A stretch of DNA of 64,000 bases from Sipunculus nudus (taxonomy: Eukaryota; Annelida; Sipuncula; Golfingiida; Sipunculidae): assembly GCA_026874595.1 (NCBI GenBank), contig CM049306.1, positions 88,888,642-88,952,641 on the forward strand, in the 5' to 3' direction. The notes beneath the pieces were generated by a model, which did not search any database, was not told the DNA's origin, and was given only the letters and a program-made list of their open reading frames with translations. Both the position numbers and the translations under genes were made by a program. Shown here piece by piece: positions 35,442-48,800 of this stretch (position 1 is its first letter; every line of letters begins with the position of its first letter).

Positions 35442-38400
35442 ACATACATTTTATATTAACACGGTTGGCCATTGGGATTCTGTAAAGAAATGATGAAATG
35501 AAATTATCAGCAACATTTTGTGTTATTATCAATTAGTAATTAATACTAACCTGTAATACATTCTCGGAGCACCGCGAACGTTCACGTCCTGGAAGGCCTG
35601 AAATTGTATGAAAACAGTTTATAAGGCGAAGTAAAATGTAATAAATAATTGATCTCACATAATACAGTATGGTTACCTTAATCACAATTATAAATGTGTG
35701 TGAAATCACATTAAAAAGACCGCTGGTAGGTCAAATTAGACCTTTAACGCGCGAGCATGCGTATTGCGCGTACGGGTCGTCTGCTGCGATCGGATGAAAT
35801 GAACCAGCAACGCGGAATTTTAAGTGAAGTACAAAGCAAGAAGCTCTGACGGGTATCTCGCCGTTAAAGATACTGCACTGTCAAAGGAGGTTGTACTATA
35901 GAGCCCAAAGTTATTAGTCTCACTATTATGGCAGTCATGAACAAAATTTATCTGACTTTGATAATCTGCCAACTTTCGTGGCTCAGCCTTATAAACATTT
36001 GGTTTCCTCCAAATTGTTTGAAATAATTTGCGTTAAAGTTGTGATGTTACAAAGTGTTTACTCAAAGCATTTTGACTTGATGGATGCTATAATACGTATT
36101 TTAACAATCTATTACTGGTCCATGTTAACATATTGTTTTTCTTGGTAGTTTCGTCGGCAGAATAATTTTACATTTCTTATTAATGTATAATTGTGGCTTT
36201 TATCAATTTAGGGAACCATATTTATTAATATTAATCAAATTAAACCAGTAATGACGGTGGTAAATGGCATATAAACTTGGGCTTTTGGCTCGATATGATT
36301 CTATTGCGGTCGGTGGAGGAGCAAAAGAGTGGTATTCACAGGCTCTATAAGTTTTTAAACTTTTGTCGTTTGAGATATACCACAAAAGCCTTTTGTTTGC
36401 CAACCTTAGGCCAGAACACTTAAATTCGTCACCGAAAGGCGTATTTTGAAAGTTCTGATGTTACGTAACTACGTAGTTGCAATATTTTATCCTTAGTCCT
36501 GTATATTCATTTTTCTTGCATGCACATTAATGATTAATGGGTGAGTAAAGGAAAAGTTTGTTTTCTATAGTGAATGTCAATTTTATGTATATTGGGTCAA
36601 GAGTCAGACACAAGAGACTACTCAAGACTGCAGTAGCACATCGCTCAATAACAATATTTATGTATATTCTTCAGGCAGATGTGGACACAGTAACGAGTCG
36701 CTAAATGTGCTGCAAGTTGAGAAAAACGTGCCCATGACTTTTAAAGAACCTGACGCGCGGGGTTTGAAACCCTTGAAGAAAGATTCACGAATACTGAATG
36801 AAGTGCCTGCAAATATATGTATCAGGCCCCATGAAGTCCTATTTTTTGACAGCACGTACCCTTTGACCGCCAGTTTTGTGGCGTATCTATATACTAAGAA
36901 AATGTATTGAAGAGATATAAGGCGTAGGCCAGAAAGGTATTTGTGCATGTGTATGTGTTTGTGCACGTGCGTGAATTACCGTGATATTTGGGTCTCGCTG
37001 AGCTGGGGGAAGACTTCTGTTTGCTCGTGCTTGTCGTCTCTCCATGGCGGAGTCTGACATGGTGGACGGAGGGCGAAGTCTTCTCTGCTTCTCTAGAAGA
37101 CCTGAAACGAGGATGAGGTGTTTTTATATCCGTATCCTGTCTAATAATAAAAGTTCGTAGGCCTACGTGTGTATAACGATATCCAGTGTTAGGCTTCCAA
37201 TTTCAATAGATTTAAATACTGGACATGAAGTTTCCGTTAGGCACCAATATTACGTAGACATTACATGCCTGATCAATTATTATTAATGTATGCAGCTCTT
37301 ACCCATATACATTGTACTTAAATATGAACTAAGACTGAATCAAGTATCAATACACAAACTGAGACATGTCGACTTTAGTCTCGTTCATATTAAACAGCAT
37401 TTTTAAAATTGTATTCAGTGTGTTATTTATTCTTCACAATCTTACATAATTATTTGTGTGAAGGCTCCAGCTAAAATTGAAGGAAATATGTAAATGTTTA
37501 CAAATTAAATTTGAAATGAGTGAATCGCTCACTGAGGTAATCCTGCACCGTCTTGGGTTTGAGTGCTTGTTCTCGCACGGCCTCGCCGTAGTCTCGTCGA
37601 CGTTGGGCGGCCTCCGTGGCTGCTGATATGTTATGCGGCGTCCCGCACCGGAACGGCCGGGATACGGGCTGACTTGATCGGCCGAGACTGCTCACCGTGG
37701 AATCACTGCGCACTACAAGAAGGAGCAATTGTTTTAAAATGAGCAGACTTATACGACCAATACGAGGGATAAAAGGTATTTTATATGTCAGATAAATAAA
37801 GGTTAACATTTTAAGTATAAATCGCATAATATGGAATACGAAATATATTGATGTCTTTCATCCAGAATGTACACACAGGTACACAACAAACAAAAATTAC
37901 ACGAATAATTAATATTGATTATGTCGTTAAAATTATTTTTCAAGCCGATCGATCAACTTTGATGCATTCAAATACACTAATGCCCATAGCAAACAAAAGA
38001 CCAAGTGACATGTAATAGTACTGGAAAATACACTGGAAAACATGTATTCAACAGAAGCAAAGCCGATCGATCTAAGATGGTATTAATTAAATCCTCTATC
38101 AGATTTCAAGAAATACGTCAAACCCTCAGACGTCGAATTTGTATTAAATGTATATTAAAATACTATTGAAACACTTCGGCAAAACTTGAGGCAAGCCGTT
38201 TACTCGTTTAGTTGCGCATCATTCCGGATCTGGTGGGTTACAGCCTGTTATAGGCAGGGCTAGTACCATTTAGGAGGGTCAAAATTTTTATTAGATAAGA
38301 AATATTAAGAGGAAAATTAGAATATATATCTTCTATATTCGACGAAAGTCTAAGTTTTTGGTGTTGAACTAAAAAGCTAACTCTTTATTGCTTGGGAATA

Positions 38401-41400
38401 CACGGTTACTGCGCTGTGCATGGAATGTCATCACGACCAAAAATACCCGCTATTATCATCTGCTCTCCGATTCTCGTCCAAGAATTATTTGATTAAATTA
38501 CTATTCTGTATAATAGATATTTAAGTATTATATATATATATATATATAAATATTATATATAAGTATTATATATATAAATTATATATATACACATATATTA
38601 ATCGTTATCATATTCTTTACGAATATTGATTTTACCGAGGTACAACAAGGTTAAGAACACAAGCTCGGACAGATCAGCATCTGTGTTTCAGGTACAACTT
38701 CACCCATATATTGCATGTGTGCTTCATGGATATTACCAAGGCTTCTTCCTCAATGAGTACGTAAATATCGATGTCATATGAGTTGTCATTAATCACAACA
38801 GTGACAGGTATACGACGTTCAATTGTCGAGGTATTATATCTGGCAGGCAAACAGTAATACTGTCACCAGAGCTGATATGACGAATGTTAAATTCTTTATG
38901 GACGGCCAGGTATTCTTCCACCCTGCTGACTGGAATGGACTGGAAGGCATTACAAGAGGTGTGATCGCAAAGAATTCCGATACCAAGTGTTACAGGATAA
39001 TATTTATATACGTGTTGATGTTCAAGGTTGCCAAAGGGCAAACGAACCTTAATTTGATTGCATACACGAAATCTATAAAACATATACAGCCCGGAGGAAA
39101 GGTTGACACTAGCAAATCCCTATGTACATCCTTGTATAAAGACCTATGAATTCAAAAGGACAAGACGGACATTTCCACTGCTCCGCGGTGTCTTATATCA
39201 TACAAATATAATATTTGTTTCAAGCAGTATATATGTTAACGTGCCGCTGACCTCTCTTTTTGGGAGCTGCAAATGAAAATGTGCAGTTTTAATTATGGAA
39301 TTGTGCAATATTATTTTTTCTCAAAGTTTTTTTCTCATCACAATTTGGAAAAAAATCGTAGATTTACCCATTTAAATCCGACATACTCATTCGTAGGAAC
39401 ATTCTTGGCTCTTTACCAATTCCAAGTTAATTGGCGATACAGAGAAAACTCTCCTACTAAAGGTAGTGTTTAAATCGAATGAATTATGGAATTAATGGAA
39501 TGCATAGGTCCTGTGTACTTTTGTTCATCGTATAAAAAAATTGGGAATAAATCATATAGAATACACATTTGCAACATATAACTTTAATACGCTCAGTGCT
39601 GGCATAATACGTATAAATTTACGCCTTCCGATTCATTCAACAGGTATACATATTTTTCTTACTTACCACTGGTGCCAGAGAGCGGTCTTTTCAAAGGAAA
39701 TCTTATTTCCGATATGGTATGAGGTACACTGAGTGAATATAATAACCTGAAAATAGATATACACTGAAATGTAAAATACGTAAAGTGAATAGACGTTTCC
39801 TCTTTATCCAAATTCTAAATGAAATATTCAATGTTGCTGCTGGCACGAATAAAAAAAATAAAATATATAATTACCTTTTCACAAACCACTGATACAATCA
39901 TATTTTTAGACTTTGACTGGGATGTAGTAATCTCTTTAATACTGAGAGCACAATAACGTTGCTTCAATCACGAATGACTCATGACTCGGGAGCCTATTGC
40001 TACTGAACATTGGCCGTTTAGGCCTTTTTGATATCTATGATCTTTAGGTTAAGAGAAGAACATTTCAAATTAAACTTATCACTGATACCATTTTCTCTCT
40101 ACAAACATCCTAAAAATATAATTTGCTTAAGAAATATTAAAACATATTTATATAAGTACAGATGTAAATAAAGAGATATATACCTGTCATAAAAATTGAT
40201 GAAACTAGGGTGTGTGAAATCTTGAACTTTTAGAAACAGCTGACTGTCGGCATTGAGGCTGCAAGCCTGAAATTAACGTTAACATTTTATTAACACAATG
40301 ATAAAGAAACTAACTAACTATGAGTTTAGTTAACAATAATACAAAATACGCCATAAATTCGAAGTCACACATTGGAATAACTGGAAAAAGCCAATATAAT
40401 CAGCGTAAGGTGAATATATATATATATATGTGAATATATATATATATGTATATGGCTAAACAGATGCGAATTGTATTGAGCAATTATGGTTGTGTTCCTC
40501 TACTTTATAAAACGGCTTATGCTGACAAATTAAAATTCGTTACCGAGAAGAAAAAGCAGTTGGAAAATCAACACTGAGGCTCGCACATGCAGGGGGATTG
40601 TTAGGCATATGTGTGAGGTATATTGTCAGCGCAAGAGTAGATTGATCGCTGATTAGGTGTTATCAAAAGTACAGTTATCGAAGGCAGATATTTTAAATAT
40701 CATCTGTGACAAGACTACCTTTATGTGGTCGGGACTGACTACAGCTTTTTCCTGGCCCGATGACCAGTCCATCACCGCCTGTAATATAACAACAGAATCA
40801 ATTTGAAAAACCAGTTTTCAGACTTTTTCCATTACGATTTGCAGAGTTCAACAGTAAATAGTTAATATGCATAACGGAAAAATTCTTAAGGGCCTCTAGC
40901 TTTCCTTCAAACTACGTTGAAACAGCACTTGTTCACATGCGTGAATTGATAAAACATTTGATTTTAACATTGATTTAAACATTGATAAAACACGCAATAT
41001 CTTGTGGTCAAAGAGAGTCTCGTACACAGACCATTGCTGTTGTAAAAACAAAACCAAAAATAAAATGATATTATTTTTAAATATAAATGTGTACCAGGAT
41101 TATTATTTTTATATTAGGAAATAATATTACTGCCAAACATAAAGGTCTAGATATACAGTTGCTTATGTGTCAGGGGTTGACATAGGATTTAGGGGGGGGG
41201 GGGGTATTGTGAGTGGGAGGAGAGAGACCGAGGAGGGGTTTTCCCCCTGCCATGGTGTAGAGATGTTTTGAAAAAAAAACAGAATGAAATGGTGTCTATT
41301 CCGTTAGCCCCGGCGCAGTTTTGTTCTGTATTAAACATGTGCGATTCTATTCGCCAAAGGTTTCAGGAAGTAAAAATGTTACTTGTTACTATGTTACTTT

Positions 41401-42848
41401 GTAAGATAAAGACACACACAGGTGGCACCATTACTATCAAAAGGTCCATACAAGTGGTATTCATTTCAAAACAGAGATCATGACAATAGCAATTACGGTC
41501 AAACAGAGGTTCATCTACAAGAGATACAATGCAATCAAGAATCAATTAAAGGTGGGATTTTTATATTGTTTTGGGTTATCTTAATCTTTCATCATTTTCA
41601 GTCACAGAAAAAAAAGCAGTGACAGTTTGTCATTTTGTCAGTTTTCATTCTTGACCTGGTGGACCTCTGCATTGTTTCCAGCTGAAGTAACGCACGTCAG
41701 CAAGAAAGAAAAAAATGACGTGGACAACTTACCAGCGGCTCAGCTATCGACCCTCGTAGCACCAACGCGCAAACATGCTGCGGATCAAGGGTTAAGGCAT
41801 GGTTAACATCTTTCAGCGCCTGAAACAACAACACTTATCTGTAACGACCTGACGTGTTTAAGCTCTCAACGGGCACTACGAAATCTAAATATAGAACTTT
41901 ATGAGGATTCACTTTTCTTAGGCATGGCAACTCGAGAATTAAAAATAGCGTCACTGTGTAACGTCCGCAGCTGTTTTGTTTTTCACTTATTGCTTACCAA
42001 ATGAATCTGAATCAGGCCTTTAAAGTTACTCGAATGTACATGTACTTGAATCAGGCATTTGCTGAGATTCAATTAGCATTTGACTCAGACATTAGCGTTA
42101 TTCAAGTGTATCTGAATCAGACATTTAGAGTTACTCAAATGTATTCGAGTCAGACATTCATTGTTACACTGCTAGATAGGCAGGCAAGAAGCCCCAGTTG
42201 TTAGGCCCGACAGCCATGGCACATCGGTTTCAGGCTAAATTTGAAGTACATGCGTGATTGGCTGGACCATTGTTGCGTCAGCGGTGTCACCAGCGAAAAA
42301 CGCCAAAGTAGACATATAAACCAATCAGAAAGCGCGTCCTCGGTTGCTATGCCATGGCTGTCGGACCTAACGACGGGGGCTTCTTGCCTGCCTATCTCAA
42401 ATTTTAAGTAATAATAAAGAGATGTACCATACAGCCCAAAAAACCCTAGGAAAATGTCAGATAAATAATATTTATATAGAAATTACCCAGAAAAGTAAAA
42501 ATTTAACCGATATCTACACTTATAGCAATTCAAGCGCCTGTGCTCAAATGCATTTGAATAAGACATTTGCGGTAATGCAAAGGTATTTTAATCGGAAGGA
42601 GCTCACATGTAATTTAATCTTGACACAATGACAAGAAGCATTATATACTGGCTCATATAGCAATTTGTTTTTTAATGTTAAGTTAATCATATCACCTCCT
42701 TGACTTCATTCCGGGTGCTTCTGACCAACCCACGGATACAGTAAACATCCTGTAAACAGTAAGAAAAAAGGACTTAAACTTCCTAAAGTTGAATGTGTGA
42801 ATGTCTAGAGATGTTTGTGTGAAATATAATACAATATGTAAAATTTTT

Positions 42849-42879
<31 letters not shown>

Positions 42880-45800
42880 CTCGTCCATGATACGTAAAAA
42901 AAACATAATATAACAACACCTTTAACTACAGAATTATATAAAACGAAAATATGTATAATGATTTAGAAAGGGACCGCTCGACTTCTACGTCATTTCCTAT
43001 TTCATTGTTTCCTTAACTTATATCTTGATTAAAGATACTAGTAACCAAGTCTCCTATGATTTTCATGATTCATAACTAAATTGACGTAAAACTTGTTAAA
43101 GTTACAACTCAATAAAGAAAGGCATGCATTATCGTATATTAATTTTAACTTTAAAAAATGCTCTGTTAGACCATTGTTCATGCTTAGCTTGTTGGATGGG
43201 CTTTTCAAAGTTTTAAACTGTTTATGTATTTGTTAATTTATAAATAAGGGAAACTTAAATATCGATGTTTAAACACATTTGTGCTAGGCATACAACTACA
43301 CGTCATGTGAATATGTCATTCTTTTTTTTTTTTTTTTTTTTTCTTCTTCTTTTTTTTTGTGTGTTTTCATTATGATTATTTTTGAACGACTCTGTGTTAA
43401 TTTGCTAATGCATATATTGATATCTTTACATAACCACGGCAGAACCATTAACGCCTGACAGTTGGATATGTGTTGTATTTATTTTATTCATGACCCCGGG
43501 TGACACGTGCCCTGTTAATGAGAAGATAATTACACAAAAGTTCAAAGTCCTCAGACCAAAGTTGTCATGGCTTCAACACGCCGAGGGCCGCGAAAGTCAC
43601 ATGCATTTGATTACATAATATTGCAAAGTACTCAATCGTTAAGATTATCGTTCTCTACCTACGCTACGGCAGAGTTCCACTTTCACAGAGCTCACTCAGA
43701 CAAGGATAGCTCCGTGGGAAAAGAACGTGTAACGACAGGATCAGGCATTTTAGCAGGACTGGTGATTCTTTTAAGAATTTATACCGATACTTCGTTACAC
43801 GCGAGATATTATATTTTCCACTTGGTCACTTTCGTTGGTTCGTCTATTAGCAATTTAACGCAGAAGAAAGTTACGGATTTTGGTAAGAAATTTATGGAGG
43901 GTTATTGCAACACCCAGAAACTATATCCATTAACGTTTCATGTAGACCAGATACCTTTTTTTGTTTTAGATTCAAAGGATTCTTTACACTCTGAAGCAAT
44001 TCATTGGTATTAGGGGCTGGTTTTGTTCTGCAGCTCACCTGTAAACCGTGAAACTATGTACATAGGAACACTTTACAGGAAGATCCGAATAGGAACTTGT
44101 GGGGGTATATCCATGGACGCTCCCACTATACAGCCTCTGTTTATTTGTTACCTTTCCGGATAAAATTTGGTTAAACCACTGCAAGTTAATATATAACTAC
44201 CGTGCACGAAGTTAACGTGAGGAAATCTTACACCAACATATTTGGGTAAACGATTGTGCCACAGAGTGTACAACTCCCGGAGCAGAGAAGTTACAAGTAC
44301 TTGGACAAGAATTAAAGGATTTTAATTCTCGTGATATTCTATGTTTCCCTCTAACCTGTATACCATACACACGAAAATATGTTTGACAAATGATCAGGCC
44401 TGGCACGTGGAAATAACCCCTAAGTACACAGAATTAACGTGACATTATTAAAGTACCACTTTTTCTTACAACTGCCATGATTAAAATACCCAATAGGAAT
44501 TTCAAATCCACGTAGCACAGTCAGTGAATAATGCTTGCCAGTAACTTGTTCTTTCATGAAAAAAATACATGGCCGCGTTATCTACATTTAGAACTTCATT
44601 GCACCATTAAAGTTGGTAGACCGGCTTATGTTTGTCATTCTGTGATTGACTTTTATCAAGACTGATATCCAAGATACTTATAAGAGCCTAAGCATATAAT
44701 TCTTTGGGGTTCCATCTATAACATGTAACTGCTGCAATGAAGTTGCTAATGAAGATGCCGGTCTTGTGCTTTTCATATAAACAGCTTAGTGGCAGGAATT
44801 ATTTACTTGCTTAATGCTCAGAAAAAGCATGGGAAGTTTTATATAGTTGTCTGAAAACTGTTCAAGTCAATATTTGTACCAACTGGGATGAATTAAGTGC
44901 TTTTGAACTGACCCCACTGATATGGGATATGACTTGAAGCTTTACGTTTGCCCTTTACGTACAAAAATTATACCGAATCCCAGTGGTAGGATTAAGGCTT
45001 AGGCTTACCGGGTTCTTGCTGTCCAACACGACGGCCTTTTCTGCGTCCTTTAGAGCACTCTTCATATCACCTTATCGGAACAAAATGAAAAGATAAAATA
45101 AATAATTTACGTACCTGTCTAATTTAGATATATAGACACTATAACCCACTCTACAACTTAACGTGCCTTATCTCGAATATAATATAATATATACTAAAAT
45201 TGTGACATTCCGGATAGAGTGCTAAGTGCTAGCCTTTACCTACCCTAAAAAGCGACTGTCTGTACGTTTGGGTAGCGCTTACCACTGTGTCATCAGTATC
45301 TTTTCTAAATAAATGGAATATTATACCTCATTTTTGTTTTTGCTCTAGAGTGCTTTATAAACGCTTGCAAAATTTGATAATGTATGAATTAATTATATAT
45401 TCAATTGAAAGGCGCCACAATGAAATGGCTTTAGGATGGGATAGGATTCGAGAATTAAACGTACAGGTTATCAAAATAGAAGTTGCAAGGTTGCATTTCT
45501 GGCGGACAAAACGCAGAATCAATAAACACTAAGCTGATGTAGACACCTCTACCTGTAACCTGATCTATACGTTTGCTTTGTGACCGTTGGTACCGTCAGT
45601 GGTAAAGTCTAAAGTGGTTTTGATATACAACACATTGAAAGATGACGTACCTGATTTACAATAGGCAAAGGCTCTCCTTGAGTAAACAGGTGTCATCAAG
45701 CATGAATTTGAGTTACAACCTGCACGACAACCGTTCTGTAAAGAGACCACCAAAAAAATTATCCAATTGTCGTTCTTCATTATTCTGGGAGGAAGAGGGT

Positions 45801-48800
45801 AAAACATTAAAGTAAAACCAATATGATTGTAGAAATAACACATAATTACTACACACGCATCAGAAAAATTCAATTAAAACATATGCATTAGCTAGAGTGC
45901 ATAACAATTAACACACTGTTTACGATTGTTTTCCTGTGTGACGTTACATTAATCAGCATGTCGTCAGAATAACGTCTTGTAATAAAAGGCGGCTTATGTT
46001 GTGGCAACTAGTGCTGCAACCAAATTTGGACGCTATCACTGGGTAGGCTACACTGTAAAGGCATAAATGGAGGCCTGTATATCATTGAAAATTATAAATA
46101 AATTTGATCTGGAAACAGCTTAACTTTCACCCAAAGAAAGAATGGCTATATACACGGTCAAAATTCCAGAAAAAAAACTTTGGCAGATGGCGCCACCAGT
46201 CTTGAGTACAAGATGGAGGTATCGAAGATCTATGAAAATTCATAATTTCAGCCTAATACATTGAACCAATCACTAAGATGAACAGATGACAAACGAACGG
46301 ATGGAAGCAACGCGAAACTTATTGTAGGTGGGGCCACCAGTCTGGAGTACAAGATAGTGAGTTCTTAGATCGTTGGACATGCACAATATGAGCTCAATAC
46401 ATTGAACCACTCCTGATATATGGGCTGTTTTCACCGAGACACCCAGATTCATCCATCAAATAAAAGTTTTGCATGTATCCAGGATCTACGAACATGCATA
46501 TAACTTCAGGCATATACGGCAAACCACTCCTGAGAAAAGAGCATCAATGTATTCTACGAAAACAGGACGGTAGACGGCGCAACCTGTCTGGTCTACGAGA
46601 AAACTCTCCAAGATTGATAGACATGCCAAACTTCAGACCAATACATTGAACCACTCCTGAGATATGAGCAATTTTCACCATAAGCAAACACACGGATGGG
46701 CGCCACGCGAAATGATTGCAGATACGAGATGGAGGTATCCAAGATCTATTGACATTCACAATTTCAGCCCAATACTTTGAACGTATCACCTAGAAGAACA
46801 AATGGCAAACGCGAGGATGGACGCCACGCAAAAATGGTTGTAGGTGGCGCCACCAGTCTTGAGAATGAGATGGAGATATATCTAAGATCCATTGACATAT
46901 ATAATTTCAGCTCAGTATGTTGAACCACTCTTGAGATATGGGCTGTTTTCATTGAAACGCCAAGATTCATACTGCACATAAAATAAGAATCAGAATTATA
47001 CGGATTCGAGTACACGAGTATTCCTTTCAGTGCTACCTTCGGATACACAGGCCGCCGCATGAATATATTCTTGCTACTTTGAGAGGCAGGCATGGCCATG
47101 ATGTCACTCATGGCAAGAATCTGGAAACATTTCACACCAATCAGCAGAAGCTTCGAAATAAAAACTACAATACAACAGTGATGATTTTCACTGATGGTAA
47201 AAGACTGACAGTAACTGCGAATGTCCTTAAAACCAATTTTGGTTTTCCGGAAAGTCAAATAGTCATCCTGCTTTTTTTTTGGCCAATGTCTTCCTTCAAT
47301 AGCCAGGGATCGAAGATTAAAAATCTATTTCCAGATGGCAACGTAGTTGGACAGAAATTCGGTTTATCCGTCACACTCTATAAACAGTTTTAACACACGC
47401 CATCCTCTATCGTTCGAAAGCAGGATCTGATGACGTAGAACACGTAACATTCACATACCTTCGGCATATTCACAGCGTCTATGGCCCGCGTATAGTGAAC
47501 AGCTGCCTTCCGGTGTTCGCCGATTCGTTGGAGGGCCAAACCCAGATGATAGTGGCATTCATAACGCTGTAAAAAATATAAGTCAAAGATACTACGAGAT
47601 ATCACATGGAACAGAAGAGTAACGAGATGATGATCCAACCTTTTAAAAGATTACTGTTAGGCTAACGATAAATGTTCATGATGTAGAACTAAACTCAAGG
47701 TACTTAAATAGTCTGAATCCATCACCATTTTTTGTATTCCTTAAAGAATTACGTCAGAGAATTATCATAAAATAATTTGCTGAGTAATATCAATGAATCC
47801 TATCTTAATATTTATTTAACTGTACATCACTTACCAATGTTTTTAACCACTGTGGAGGTTCATAGTTTGGTGGGAAACTGTCCGGTTTGAGCAGACGAAG
47901 CAGTTTCCTGTAAGACTGGACAACCTAAGAAAAGTGTTATACAAAGGTATACAAAACCAGGATAAACTTGAGAAATTAGGCCAAAAAATAAAAAAGGTAT
48001 GGTCTCTGGCGCTTTTTTTTCAGAAATTATTGCGGGCGGGCGGTATTTTATTTTTGACCTTTTCTTGTAGCACAAAAATAACAGTCTGTTTTGTTAAACA
48101 GGTAAAATCACTACATAACAAAGGGAACAGTATCAAAATTGTATTATTTTATCTTCTTGAAAGATGAAAATCAAAATAAAAATGTTTGATGCGGGGGTTT
48201 CAAATTGACGCGGGCGGTGCCTAAGAACCACACCTTCTATTTTTTGGCCTTATGCATTGAGCAAAAAAAAGTGAAGTGAAATGTACAGTCCAAAAGACCG
48301 TGTATCACGTATTCCCTAACAAAACACGGTTCTTTTGAGAATACGGTCAGTATTTATTTGAGGTTATATGAAATTTCACATTTTGAACAATTAAATATAG
48401 AACTGTTCAAGATATAGTGTTTTATTAGTGTAGTGATATGTAAATTCAAATACTGAATAGTTTACCATGTACCTGGTCATAGATTCAGATTACTGTGCAC
48501 TGAACCACAGAACTGTAAGCAGTTTATGAACACTGCACCAATCAATCGATCTATGAGGTCATTAGAAACATTGTCCTGTATATCCACTCTGCGAGGTAAT
48601 GAACTTAATGCCACTTATGTACATGAACTATTCTATGGGAGTTAAATAACGTTGTAATGAACTATAAGTGGTCTATAATGACAAGCCGATTGACTGAAAG
48701 ATAATTAGCATTTGTCAAAAATGTTTAATTGTTTTAATTATGTTCTATATATAAATTTATAATTTAAAGATAATTAATGTATAATTTGAAGAACTGTACT

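Noticed and set aside
35219-35532. Arg/Glu-alternating minus-strand frames
   Set aside because: Translation of the CT microsatellite.
43567-44013. 148-codon plus-strand frame with an ATG start
   Set aside because: Antisense within a TPR intron, no domain, no signal of splicing or of a promoter; length is compatible with chance in 64 kb.
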